This document shows, piece by piece, positions 1 through 8,461 of a DNA stretch of 64,000 nucleotides. The notes beneath the pieces were generated by a model. That model did not search any database, had not been told where the DNA came from, and worked only from the letters and a program-made list of their open reading frames with translations. The stretch's first letter is position 1; the number at the start of each line of letters is the position of its first letter. The stretch lies in NCBI RefSeq assembly GCF_020176955.2, contig NZ_JAIUCZ020000002.1, forward strand, positions 248,001 to 312,000, written 5' to 3'. The translations under genes were made by a program, and so were the position numbers. The stretch comes from Nocardia sp. alder85J (GTDB lineage Bacteria; Actinomycetota; Actinomycetes; Mycobacteriales; Mycobacteriaceae).

Positions 1-821
1 CGGCCGCCTCCAAGGGCCTGATCGGCGCGATTCCGGAGGTGCCGCCGATCCGGGTGCCGGAGATCCCCGGCGCCGGCAGCACGGTCACGCTGACCTCGGG
101 CCTGACCGTCACCGTGGGCGCGGTGCTCACCGGCAACACCCCGGACCGGGGCGCGTCGTACTACGTGGTCGCGCAGTCCGGGGTGGTGCAGATCGGGCCG
201 GTGCTGGCCGCGATGATCCGCAACGCCAACGCCCGCGGCACGGTGTCGAGCCAGTCGGTGGGCCCGGACGTGATCGTGGCCAACCTGCGGCCCGGCGGCT
301 GGCCGGGGACGGAGTCCTATCCCACCCACGCGCTGCGGGTCGTCGACCCCGCGCGTTTCCTGGTGACCTGTTACGAGTGGTCGCGCGCGCCCAGCGCGCA
401 GAACGCGTCCACCACTGTGCTGGTCGGCCGGCAGCTGCCACTGCCGGCGGACCAGCAGAACCGCACCGTGGACCTGGTCACCGCGCCGCTGTCGCACGGC
501 GCCACCGCCGACGCGGCCTATCTCGCCAACGGCGCCGGCCGATTCGTCCAGGCCACCGGCGCCGACCCTTCCTCGGCGCGGCGCGAGTCGATGTTCTGGA
601 TCTCCGACACCGGGGTCCGGTACGGCGTCGAGGTCCAGGTGGGGCAGAACACCCAGGACCCGACCATGGCCGCGCTGGCGCTGCGGGCCCCGGTGCCCGC
701 GCCGTGGAGCATCGTGTCGCTGTTCGCCGTCGGGCCGACGCTGTCGCAGCGCGACGCGCGGATCGCCCACGACGGCATCGCGCCCGACCGCACCGTGGCC
801 GGTTTCGGTGGCAATTCATGA
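1..821 (+). CDS. eccB: EccB, ESX secretion core component (5'-truncated by the window)
   Basis: Only the C-terminal ~272 residues are present; the frame is open to the left edge (first whole codon at base 3). EccB is a one-pass membrane protein of about 500 residues. Its large periplasmic part caps the ESX membrane complex and is stabilised by contacts with EccC, EccD and MycP. The visible part is all periplasmic domain, with the typical alternating beta-rich repeats and the late ALRAPVPAPWSIVSLFAVGP-type segment. The ending and the position directly upstream of eccC match every ESX locus. The stop at 819-821 lies 27 bases before the eccC GTG, so they share an operon. Whether eccA lies further left cannot be seen. 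The identification rests on sequence style plus synteny. Confidence 0.88.
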   Translation, partial: AASKGLIGAIPEVPPIRVPEIPGAGSTVTLTSGLTVTVGAVLTGNTPDRGASYYVVAQSGVVQIGPVLAAMIRNANARGTVSSQSVGPDVIVANLRPGGWPGTESYPTHALRVVDPARFLVTCYEWSRAPSAQNASTTVLVGRQLPLPADQQNRTVDLVTAPLSHGATADAAYLANGAGRFVQATGADPSSARRESMFWISDTGVRYGVEVQVGQNTQDPTMAALALRAPVPAPWSIVSLFAVGPTLSQRDARIAHDGIAPDRTVAGFGGNS

Positions 822-848
822 GATCCGCATGAGAGGCGGTGGCAGCAG

Positions 849-3800
849 GTGACCAGTACCCGTCGCTTCGTTCGTCCGGCCCGGATCGTCCGCGGCCCGA
901 AGGCGCCGGCGGTCACCGAGCTGCGCCTGCAACCACCCACCGAGCTGCCGAAACCGGTGCCGCCGTCGCGGATCAAGATGATCATGCCGGTGGTCATGAT
1001 GGCCGGTATGGGCGGCATGATGGTGATCATGCTCCGCTCCGGTGGCGGATTCTCACCGACCTCGCTGATGTTCCCGATGATGATGGTCGTGTCGATGTTC
1101 GGCATGATCGGCGGCTCGTTGGGCGGCGGCGGTGGATCGGCGAATCTCAACGAGGAGCGCAAGGACTATCTGCGCAGCATCGCGGAGAACCGGAAACAGG
1201 TGCGCGACGCCGAAACCGAGCTGTTCACCTATCTCCGGTACACCCATCCCGGCCCCGCCGAACTGCCCCGGCTGGTCGGCGGCAAGCGGATGTGGGAGGT
1301 CCAGGTCGCCGCGCCGCAGTTCCTGCGGGTGCGCATCGGCCGCGGCCGGATCGCCAACCAGGTGCGGGTGATCGTGCCGGAGGCGGCCCCCACCTCGGAT
1401 CTGGATCCGGTGGGCGTGGTCGAGCTGACCCGGTTCGCCAAGGCGTACTCGACCGTCGGCGGCATGCCGGTCGCGATCAATCTGCTGTCCACCCCGCAGG
1501 TCGGCTTCGACGGTGACCCGGAGGCGGTCGCCGGGCTGGTGCGGGCGATGGTCGCCGAGGTGGCCGTGCTGCACGGACCCGATCAGGTCGCGGTGGCCGC
1601 GGTGCTGTCGGATCCCGATGCGCCGCAATGGTCGTGGCTGAAATGGCTGCCGCACACCCAGCACACCAGCGACACCGACGGCATCGGTTCGGCGCGCATG
1701 GTGTACCGCAACGTCGCCGAACTGCGCGCCAAGGTGCTCGCGGGCCTGAACCGGGGCCCGTTCTCCGCCAACAGCGAACCCAGCCTGGAGCGCAAGCATT
1801 TCCTGCTGATCGTCGACATCACCGGCGCGGCGGTGGATCGCGACATCTCCGGTATCGACGGCTGCACCTGGCTGCGCCTGGGCCACACCGAGCAGGCGCT
1901 GCCGCGCGCGCTGAAATTCGAGGTGACCGCGGACCATACGCTGCAGGAGCTGACCGCGCGCGGCATCCGGCGCATCGGCAGCGCCGACATCATGTCGGTG
2001 GGAGCGGTGACCGCGTTGTCCCGCAGCATCTCCCCGTACCGGCTGTCGAGTGTGGTGGAGGCCGTGGTCGCCGAGCAGTCCAGCGCCGGCACCTCCTGGG
2101 AGGAACTGGTCCACCTGCCGGATCCGGGCGCGATCCGGGTCGATCAGCAGTGGCCGCCCCGCCGCGACGCCGAACGCTCCCGGCTCAACATCCCGTTCGG
2201 GCACGACCCGGCAGGCCAGGTGGTGTACCTGGACATCAAGGAGTCGGCCGAGGAGGGCATGGGCCCGCACGGCATGTGCATCGGCGCCACCGGCTCGGGT
2301 AAGTCGGAATTCCTTCGCACGCTGGTCCTCTCGGCGGTGGCGACGCACTCCCCGGATGTGCTCAATCTGCTGCTGGTCGACTTCAAGGGCGGCGCGACCT
2401 TCCTCGGTTTCGACCGGTTGTCGCACGTCACGGCGGTCGTCACCAATATGGAGGAGGAGGCCGATCTCGTCACCCGCATGGAGGACGTGATCAACGGCGA
2501 AATGGGCCGGCGGCAACGCATTCTGCGTGACGCCGGGAACTTCGCCAGTGTCGCCGACTACGAGCGCACCCGCGAGCAGGGCGCGAATCTGGCGCCGATG
2601 CCGACGCTGCTGATCATCCTCGACGAGTTCGCCGAACTGCTGGAGCAGCACCCGAATTTCGCGAAGCTGTTCGTCGCGATCGGCCGCCTCGGCCGATCGC
2701 TGCGCATCCACCTGCTGCTCGCCTCGCAGAAGGTGCCGGCCAACCGGATGGGTGAGCTGGAGGCCCACCTGTCGTATCGGATCGCGTTGCGCACCAACCA
2801 GACCAGCGACTCCCGCGACGCCATCGGCACCGCCGACGCCTACCACCTGCCCAAGAAGCCCGGCGCCGGCTACCTGCGCGTGGGCGCCGGTGACCTGCAA
2901 CGCTTCCAGGCCGCCTATGTGGGCTCGAACTACACCGCGCCGGCCCAGGTGACCGCTTCGGACGCGCGCCGGGCCCGCCGGGCCGGCGGTGGTTACCGGC
3001 CGCCGCAGTTGTTCACCGCGGCGCACATCTCCGACGCCCGGCCGGCGGTCGTCGAACCCGCGGTGGCGCCGGACGTTTCGGAGACGCCGGACGCCGAGGT
3101 GATCACCGTCATGGAGACGGTGCTGCAACAGCTGGCCGGGCACGGCCGACCGGCGCACCGGATGTGGTTGCCGCCGTTGAACGTTCCGCCCACCCTGGAC
3201 CGGATGGTGTCGGCCACCCAGCAGGGCGGCCTGCGGCTGCCCTGGGCGATCATCGACATGCCGCGCCAGCAGCGGCAGGACGTGTGGTCGGTGGACCTGT
3301 CCGGGGCCGGTGGCCACGTGGCGGTCGTCGGCGGTCCGCAATCCGGCAAGTCGACGGCGTTGCAGGCCCTGATCATGTCGGCGGCGCTCACCCACACCCC
3401 GGAACAGGTGCAGTTCTACTGCCTCGACTTCTCCGGCGGCCTGTCCGGCATCCGCAATGTGCCGCACGTCGGTTCGGTGGCGTCGGCGCGCGACGTCGAC
3501 CGGATCCGGCGCACCTTCGCGCTGATCAACAATCTGATCGCGCACCGGCAGGCGTTGTTCACCGAACTCGGTATCGACGGCATGCGGGAGTTCCGGCGGC
3601 GGCGCGGATCGGCGCGCGAGTCCAGGGATCTCACCGCCCGCGGCGACGTGCACGGTGACGTGTTCCTGGTCGTCGACGGCTGGGACATCGGATTCGCGGT
3701 CACCGGACCGTATTTCGACGAATATCTGCCGATGATGGAAGCCATTGCGCTGCAAGGCCTCAACTACGGCATCCACCTCGTCGTCAGCAGTTCGCGCTGG

Positions 3801-4853
3801 GCGGCGATCCGCCCGGCCATCAAGGATCTGTTGCAGACCCGGCTGGAACTGCGGCTCGGTGACCTGACCGACACCGTCTTCGGCGCGCACCGCGCGATCG
3901 TGGCGTCCATTCCGGCGAACCGGCCCGGCCGCGGCATCTCCGTCGACGGCCTGCACATGCTGACCGCGCTGCCGCGCAACGATGGTGTCGGCGAATCCGA
4001 TTCGGTGCCCGCGGGTATCGCGGCCGCGATCGAGCAGCTGGACCGCACCTATCCGGGCCGGCGGGCGCCGGAGGTCAAACTGCTGCCCGCCCGGGTCACC
4101 CTCGACGAGATCATGGCGGGCCGGCCCGCGCCGAGCACCGCGGCGCAACGACTGGTGCTGCCGTACGGCATGCGCGAGTCGGATCTGAGCCCGGCCGCCA
4201 TCGACTTCGGCGCATCGACGAACTTCATCGTGGTCGGCTCCTCCGGCTCGGGGAAGTCGACGGTGATCGCGGCGCTGCTGGCGTCGATCCGGCGGCAGTT
4301 CACCGCGGAGCAGGCCCGGGTGCTGCTGATCGACTACCGGCGGCAGCATATGGACGCGCTGCCACCGGAGATGATGATCGGATACCTCACCAGCGAGCGG
4401 GATCTGATGGAAGGGCTGCCGCCGTTCGCGGCGAAGATGCGTTCCCGCCGCCCACCGGACGACGTGACCTCCCAGCAGTTGCGGGAGCGGTCCTGGTGGA
4501 CCGGACCGGAGATCTTCGTGGTGATCGACGATTACCACATGGTGGCCGCGCGCGGCATGATGAACCCGCTCGACCCGATCAAGGACATCATCGTCGACGG
4601 CCGCGACACCGGCCTGCACATCATCGCCGCCCGCAACATCGCCCAGGCCGACACCGCGATGTACGACAACGTGCTGGGGCAGATGAAGAATCTCAACTCG
4701 TCCGGATTCATCATGGACGGCTCGAAGCTCGACGGCGTCCTCATCGGCGATGTGAAGGCGACGAAACAGCCGGTGGGCCGGGGCATCCTGGTGGAGCCCC
4801 TGCATTCGCGAAAGGATCTGGTGCAGGCGGCCTGGGTTCCCGAGTCGCAGTGA
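849..4853 (+). CDS. eccC: EccC, FtsK/SpoIIIE-type ESX secretion ATPase (full-length, fused form)
   Basis: Motor of the ESX system: it recognises Esx/PE-PPE substrates and powers export. This is a single 1334-residue chain, as in ESX-2, -3, -4 and -5, not the split EccCa/EccCb of ESX-1. Two membrane helices sit near residues 44-62 and 72-91. Three ATPase modules follow, with Walker A motifs GATGSGKS (479-486), GGPQSGKS (828-835) and GSSGSGKS (1130-1137). Walker B aspartates are D592 (ILDEF), D943 (VVDGW, no following acid) and D1227-D1228 (VIDDY). All three P-loops look intact; the degenerate second Walker B fits the family, in which ATPase 1 carries most activity. The GTG start at 849 follows a GAGAGG element at 831-836. 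Confidence 0.97.
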   Translation: MTSTRRFVRPARIVRGPKAPAVTELRLQPPTELPKPVPPSRIKMIMPVVMMAGMGGMMVIMLRSGGGFSPTSLMFPMMMVVSMFGMIGGSLGGGGGSANLNEERKDYLRSIAENRKQVRDAETELFTYLRYTHPGPAELPRLVGGKRMWEVQVAAPQFLRVRIGRGRIANQVRVIVPEAAPTSDLDPVGVVELTRFAKAYSTVGGMPVAINLLSTPQVGFDGDPEAVAGLVRAMVAEVAVLHGPDQVAVAAVLSDPDAPQWSWLKWLPHTQHTSDTDGIGSARMVYRNVAELRAKVLAGLNRGPFSANSEPSLERKHFLLIVDITGAAVDRDISGIDGCTWLRLGHTEQALPRALKFEVTADHTLQELTARGIRRIGSADIMSVGAVTALSRSISPYRLSSVVEAVVAEQSSAGTSWEELVHLPDPGAIRVDQQWPPRRDAERSRLNIPFGHDPAGQVVYLDIKESAEEGMGPHGMCIGATGSGKSEFLRTLVLSAVATHSPDVLNLLLVDFKGGATFLGFDRLSHVTAVVTNMEEEADLVTRMEDVINGEMGRRQRILRDAGNFASVADYERTREQGANLAPMPTLLIILDEFAELLEQHPNFAKLFVAIGRLGRSLRIHLLLASQKVPANRMGELEAHLSYRIALRTNQTSDSRDAIGTADAYHLPKKPGAGYLRVGAGDLQRFQAAYVGSNYTAPAQVTASDARRARRAGGGYRPPQLFTAAHISDARPAVVEPAVAPDVSETPDAEVITVMETVLQQLAGHGRPAHRMWLPPLNVPPTLDRMVSATQQGGLRLPWAIIDMPRQQRQDVWSVDLSGAGGHVAVVGGPQSGKSTALQALIMSAALTHTPEQVQFYCLDFSGGLSGIRNVPHVGSVASARDVDRIRRTFALINNLIAHRQALFTELGIDGMREFRRRRGSARESRDLTARGDVHGDVFLVVDGWDIGFAVTGPYFDEYLPMMEAIALQGLNYGIHLVVSSSRWAAIRPAIKDLLQTRLELRLGDLTDTVFGAHRAIVASIPANRPGRGISVDGLHMLTALPRNDGVGESDSVPAGIAAAIEQLDRTYPGRRAPEVKLLPARVTLDEIMAGRPAPSTAAQRLVLPYGMRESDLSPAAIDFGASTNFIVVGSSGSGKSTVIAALLASIRRQFTAEQARVLLIDYRRQHMDALPPEMMIGYLTSERDLMEGLPPFAAKMRSRRPPDDVTSQQLRERSWWTGPEIFVVIDDYHMVAARGMMNPLDPIKDIIVDGRDTGLHIIAARNIAQADTAMYDNVLGQMKNLNSSGFIMDGSKLDGVLIGDVKATKQPVGRGILVEPLHSRKDLVQAAWVPESQ

Positions 4854-4889
4854 GCGAATTCGCGTCCGGCCTGCCGGGATATCCGATCG

Positions 4890-4907
4890 GAACCGACTTC
4901 TCGGTTC
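4890..4907 (+). terminator. Small hairpin after eccC
   Basis: GAACCGA (4890-4896), loop CTTC, TCGGTTC (4901-4907): a perfect 7-bp stem about 36 bases past the eccC stop, without a T-run. It may attenuate read-through before the PE-PPE-esx segment, which seems to have its own promoter region further down. Confidence 0.35.
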
Positions 4908-4934
4908 GTGTCGGCCGAAACAGCCTATGTCCCT

Positions 4935-4950
4935 TTCCCAAGATTGGGAA
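4935..4950 (+). promoter_or_regulatory. Palindrome P1 (TTCCCA-N4-TGGGAA) upstream of PE
   Basis: TTCCCAAGATTGGGAA is a perfect 6-4-6 inverted repeat. A TAGCGT box at 4956-4961 could be a -10, five bases downstream, the same spacing as at sites P7 and P8. It lies 60 bases before the PE start and is one of eight related sites in this window. The binding protein is unknown. Confidence 0.6.
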
Positions 4951-5009
4951 TGACTTAGCGTTTCCCATGTAGACCCTTCGAGTTCGCACCAGTCGCGAGG
5001 AGACATCCC

Positions 5010-5336
5010 ATGGCTCTCGAAGTAACCCCCGAGGACTTTCCCGCCGTCATGGAGCAGTTGCTCGCTGTTCACACCGATCTGATGGGTGTGGTGCAGGGCA
5101 CCTCCGTTGCGGCGAAACCCGTTGCGGCAGCATCGGATCCGGTCAGTCAGAATGCAGCGGTTCGGTTCGCCGCGTACCACGCCTATTTCTATGCGCAGAC
5201 CTCGCCGGGGCTCGGCAACCTCCTGGAGGGCGCGCAGATGCTGGTGCCGGTCTCCACGGAGTACACGAGCACCGAGGTCGCCGGTGGCGGCGTCGTCACG
5301 GCGTCCGGCGCCGGGCTCGCAGGCGAAGCCGTCTGA
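5010..5336 (+). CDS. PE family ESX substrate
   Basis: A 108-residue helical PE-domain protein. Pro7-Glu8 stand at the signature position and the length matches a PE domain with almost no extension. YTSTE (residues 85-89) fits the YxxxD/E general type VII export signal just after the second helix. PE proteins pair with a PPE partner as a helical bundle; the next gene encodes a PPE-like protein. The ATG at 5010 follows GAGGAG (4997-5002). The gene begins a PE-PPE-esx-esx-espG block equivalent to PE36-PPE69-esxD-esxC-espG2 of ESX-2. Confidence 0.85.
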   Translation: MALEVTPEDFPAVMEQLLAVHTDLMGVVQGTSVAAKPVAAASDPVSQNAAVRFAAYHAYFYAQTSPGLGNLLEGAQMLVPVSTEYTSTEVAGGGVVTASGAGLAGEAV

Positions 5337-5386
5337 CTCGGCCTCCGGCTCGTCCCGATCCATCGTGAACTTGCGGAAGTGACATC

Positions 5387-6712
5387 ATGCCCGGTCTGGT
5401 AGGCCCCGGTGAAACGATCGCGAATCAGCTCTACAAGGGTCCCGGCGCGGGCCCGATGCTGGATGCGGCCCAGGCGTATACGACCCTCGCGAATGCGATG
5501 AACAACGGCGCCGACAACTCCGACGGCACGATGGACGGGATGCAGAACATCTGGAAGGGACCCTCGGCCCACCGTGCCGAATCGGCCTTCCGGAACCACT
5601 CCAGCTGGGTGCGGAAGCAGGCGAGCCACGCTCACACCGCGGCGCATCAGGCGGGACTGGCTGCTTCGGCGTTCATCGGCACCAAGTCGGCAACTCCGCC
5701 GCCGGAGGTGTTCACGGGCCTGCGCGCCACCATCACCGCGCTGTCGGCGTCCAACGCGATGAACGTGAACACGATCCCCATCGCCGCCACCACCACCGCG
5801 CTGGCCGTGGCGAATGTCGAAGCGGTCGTTGCCTACTCCTCGTACACGACCGCGATGCAGGGCATCGTGATGGGCCTGCCGCCGATCCCGGCGCCGGCCC
5901 CGACCATCGTGAGCAGCCCCACCGGTCCCGGCGGGGGCGGGAGCACCAGCGGCCCCTCGGGCAGCGGTCCCGGTCCCACGCCCACCGGCTCCACGCCGCC
6001 GACGAGCACCTCCCCGACCAGTAATCCGCCCAGCACCAGCGGTCCGACCAACAGCGGTCCGACCACCACCGATCCCGGCAGCGGTGCGACCCAGACCGGT
6101 TCGCAGCCGGGCAACACCGATCCCGGCAGCAATCCGACCCCCTCGGATCCGCAGCAGACCACCGGTGTTCAGGATTCGGCGCCGTCGAACGATCTGAGCG
6201 CGCCGGACAACAATCTCGGATTCGATCCGAGCCAACTACCGGACTCCTCCTCGTCGTACTCCGCCGACGATCTGGCCGGGATGGGCGCGGGCGCGTACGC
6301 GGCACTGAGCCTGTCCAGCGGTGGGCTGGGGTCCATGGCGGGTGCGGCCACCGGATTCCGGATGCCCTCCAACTGGGGGCAGCTGACCGGCGGCCGGGCG
6401 TTCGGCGCCGGAACCGGCCTCGCGGAACCGGAGCCCGCGATGCAGCGGCGGGGAATCACCGCACCCGAAATGCAGCGCCGCCGCAAGCGCGAGGAGGAGA
6501 AGAAGCGCAAGGCGGCCGCCAAGGTGTCCGGGAAGGTTTTCGTACCGGGCGAACTCGACGAGGTGCCGGAACTGGAGCAACCGCCGGCCATCGGCGTGCT
6601 CGAGTACGACCTCGATCCGCTGTGGGACGAGACCTCGGAGGACGACTCCGATCTGATCGGAGTCCTGGAACACGACGACGACTGGTCGTCGACCGAAGAA
6701 CGTCCTCGGTGA
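5387..6712 (+). CDS. PPE-family ESX substrate with Ser/Thr/Pro/Gly-rich and acidic tail
   Basis: A 441-residue protein. Residues ~10-165 form the PPE helical domain: GPGAGPM near residue 22, a WxG-type turn (IWKGPSA near residue 55), then helices rich in Ala/His. The literal Pro-Pro-Glu triplet is absent. Residues ~170-270 are a low-complexity S/T/G/P linker. The C-terminus has a basic KRKREEEKKRK stretch and ends with two related acidic segments, IGVLEYD and IGVLEHDDD. It should dimerise with the PE protein 50 bases upstream, with EspG as chaperone. The charged tail is not a classical PPE C-terminus (not SVP, MPTR or PPW); its role is unknown. Confidence 0.8.
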   Translation: MPGLVGPGETIANQLYKGPGAGPMLDAAQAYTTLANAMNNGADNSDGTMDGMQNIWKGPSAHRAESAFRNHSSWVRKQASHAHTAAHQAGLAASAFIGTKSATPPPEVFTGLRATITALSASNAMNVNTIPIAATTTALAVANVEAVVAYSSYTTAMQGIVMGLPPIPAPAPTIVSSPTGPGGGGSTSGPSGSGPGPTPTGSTPPTSTSPTSNPPSTSGPTNSGPTTTDPGSGATQTGSQPGNTDPGSNPTPSDPQQTTGVQDSAPSNDLSAPDNNLGFDPSQLPDSSSSYSADDLAGMGAGAYAALSLSSGGLGSMAGAATGFRMPSNWGQLTGGRAFGAGTGLAEPEPAMQRRGITAPEMQRRRKREEEKKRKAAAKVSGKVFVPGELDEVPELEQPPAIGVLEYDLDPLWDETSEDDSDLIGVLEHDDDWSSTEERPR

Positions 6713-6759
6713 CAGTTGTCCCGAGGTCGATGGAAAGACCGTCCTGAAAGGAACACCAC

Positions 6760-7146
6760 ATGGCTGCCTCTGGTTTGATGATCGCCGATCCCACTCAGCT
6801 GTCGCAGAGTTCGAAAGATACCGCCACCTGCCTCGGAGAGCTGGAGAGCTATCTGAAGGCGTTGATGAGCACGCAAGCGGAACTCCAGACCGCGGTGCAG
6901 AGCCAGCACACCGGCCAGGCCATCTACAACGCGCTCGCCAACGCCCAGCAGGCCGGCACCAAGCTGGCCGGCACGCTGGATCAGATCGTGAACGCGCTGC
7001 AACAGGCCGGCGTCAAGGTCGACACCCAGGACCTGGAGGGTGGGTCGAAGGTCGACGCGGTGGCCGGTCTCGGCTCCGGCTCGGGCGGTGTCCTGAACGC
7101 CGGTGCGACCGGCGGCACCTGGAACAAGATGGACTTCAACTTCTGA
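6760..7146 (+). CDS. Esx (WXG100 superfamily) protein, EsxB/EsxG-like, with extended tail
   Basis: A 128-residue helix-turn-helix protein, first of a tandem esx pair. The WxG turn is replaced by HTG (in QSQHTGQAIYNAL), comparable to the FHQG turn of EsxG. After the second helix comes an unusual Gly-rich tail of about 35 residues ending in KMDFNF. An Esx pair normally forms a 1:1 heterodimer that EccC recognises and exports. The start at 6760 follows a GAAAGGA element. No clear YxxxD/E was found in the tail, so the export signal may lie elsewhere. Confidence 0.75.
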   Translation: MAASGLMIADPTQLSQSSKDTATCLGELESYLKALMSTQAELQTAVQSQHTGQAIYNALANAQQAGTKLAGTLDQIVNALQQAGVKVDTQDLEGGSKVDAVAGLGSGSGGVLNAGATGGTWNKMDFNF

Positions 7147-7192
7147 CCGATTCCGGCCGGAACGATTCAATTCTCGAAAGGACCGAAATACC

Positions 7193-7486
7193 ATGAAATT
7201 CAATTTCAGCGAGGTCGACGATCACTCGGTCACGCTCGGCCGGATCATCTCCAACATGGACGCGAACTCCCAGCACATCTCCAGCCTGGCGCAGGAACTG
7301 CTGACCGCGTTCACGGGTGCCGGTGCGTCGGGGTACGAGAGCATCATGAATCAGCTGAAAGGCGACCTGTCCAACTACCAGGGCACGCTGGCCCAGGTGC
7401 ACCAGGCCATCAGCACGACGGCGGGCAGCCAGGGTCTGATGCAGCTGACCGATACGCAAAACGGCAGCATGTTCCTGGCGATCTGA
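7193..7486 (+). CDS. Esx (WXG100 superfamily) protein, EsxA/EsxH-like
   Basis: A 97-residue protein with the usual Esx length and helical hairpin. The turn reads FTGAGASGYE, so the WxG tryptophan is replaced by Phe. It is the second member of the tandem pair, 46 bases after the first, and begins at ATG 7193 behind GAAAGGA (7176-7182). By position it corresponds to esxC of ESX-2 or esxH of ESX-3. Expected function: secreted heterodimer with the preceding protein. Confidence 0.8.
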   Translation: MKFNFSEVDDHSVTLGRIISNMDANSQHISSLAQELLTAFTGAGASGYESIMNQLKGDLSNYQGTLAQVHQAISTTAGSQGLMQLTDTQNGSMFLAI

Positions 7487-7500
7487 GAGTTTTCGCGATC

Positions 7501-8409
7501 GTGCAGTCTCAGCCCGCTCCGTCGACGTCGGATCGGCGCGGCCGGACTGCCCCCGCCGAGCCGGATTCCGGCGAGGACGTGGACACCGATCCGGTTGCGA
7601 TCGAGTTGAACGTCGATGCCGCCCTGTTGCTGCAGGACATGGTCGGCATCGACGGGTACCCAGCAGTATTGGCGATTCTGTCCAACGTCTTGCTGCTCGA
7701 CGATCCGGACCGGGTGCGCACAGCCGTCGCCGAACGACTCACCGAGGTGGGCGTTCTCGTCGCCGGTGGTGCGCACCCGGCGGTCGCGCACTGGCTGCGC
7801 TGCCTGGACCGGCCGGACGTCGAAATGTCCGCCCTGGTGCTGGATCCGGGTCCGGACGGTGAGTTGCGGGGCATGCTCCGGATGTCGCTGGTGCGTGCCG
7901 GTGACACCCACGTGCTGGCGTTGCGTTGCGACGACCAGATCGTGATCCAGCCGGTCTTCGAGTCGCAGGAGCGGCTGGAGACCGTGACGGCGGCGCTGGC
8001 CGCCGCGCTCGGGCCGTGGCCCGCAGTGCAATTCGAGCCGGTCCGGGCGACCGATCGGCAGTTCGCCGAGGTGCCGCCGGACCCGGTGGAGCGGCATCTG
8101 GCGCTGGTGGAGCTGGGTGCGGTGGCGCATACTGCGAGCGTGCTCACGCGAGCAATGGATGCGATGGTGCGGAAAGCGGAAGTGGTGGTGAACGAACATC
8201 GTGACGGTGGCACGATGGAAGCAACGGTGGGCCTGAGTGTGCTGGACACCGAATCCGGCCGGATCGTCGTGACGCCCAGTGTCGCGCTGGACGGCGAGCT
8301 CTGGTCGACCTATGCGCCGGGCGACGACATCACGCTGCACTCGGGTGTCGCGGCGCTGGTCGATCTGCTGCCCGGCCGCAGTTGGTTCGGTACCCGCAGG
8401 ACCGAGTGA
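7501..8409 (+). CDS. espG: EspG, cytosolic chaperone for PE-PPE substrates
   Basis: A 302-residue EspG-fold protein. Residues ~30-130 form the first half of the quasi-symmetric fold (IELNVDAALLLQDMVG onward) and the C-terminal half carries the family block GRIVVTPSVALDGELW, then YAPGDD. EspG binds the tip of the cognate PPE protein, keeps it soluble and specifies its ESX system. The first ~28 residues are a charged extension without family match, so an internal start is possible. The annotated GTG at 7501 lies 14 bases after the esx stop. Position between the esx pair and the MinD-like gene equals espG2 in ESX-2. Confidence 0.88.
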   Translation: MQSQPAPSTSDRRGRTAPAEPDSGEDVDTDPVAIELNVDAALLLQDMVGIDGYPAVLAILSNVLLLDDPDRVRTAVAERLTEVGVLVAGGAHPAVAHWLRCLDRPDVEMSALVLDPGPDGELRGMLRMSLVRAGDTHVLALRCDDQIVIQPVFESQERLETVTAALAAALGPWPAVQFEPVRATDRQFAEVPPDPVERHLALVELGAVAHTASVLTRAMDAMVRKAEVVVNEHRDGGTMEATVGLSVLDTESGRIVVTPSVALDGELWSTYAPGDDITLHSGVAALVDLLPGRSWFGTRRTE

Positions 8410-8461
8410 GCCACTGGCTCCAGCGCCCGGGGTGCTGAGCTTTTCGAGAGGATTGAGGGAT

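Noticed and set aside
1053..5363. A 1436-codon open frame on the minus strand opposite eccC
   Set aside because: It mirrors eccC codon structure, is Arg/Asp/Gly-rich without any domain, and crosses the PE gene. Typical antisense shadow in high-GC DNA.
7150..7161. TTCCGGCCGGAA palindrome before the second esx gene
   Set aside because: It lacks the TGGGAA arm of the P family and is built of GC-rich words expected by chance; no promoter box follows.
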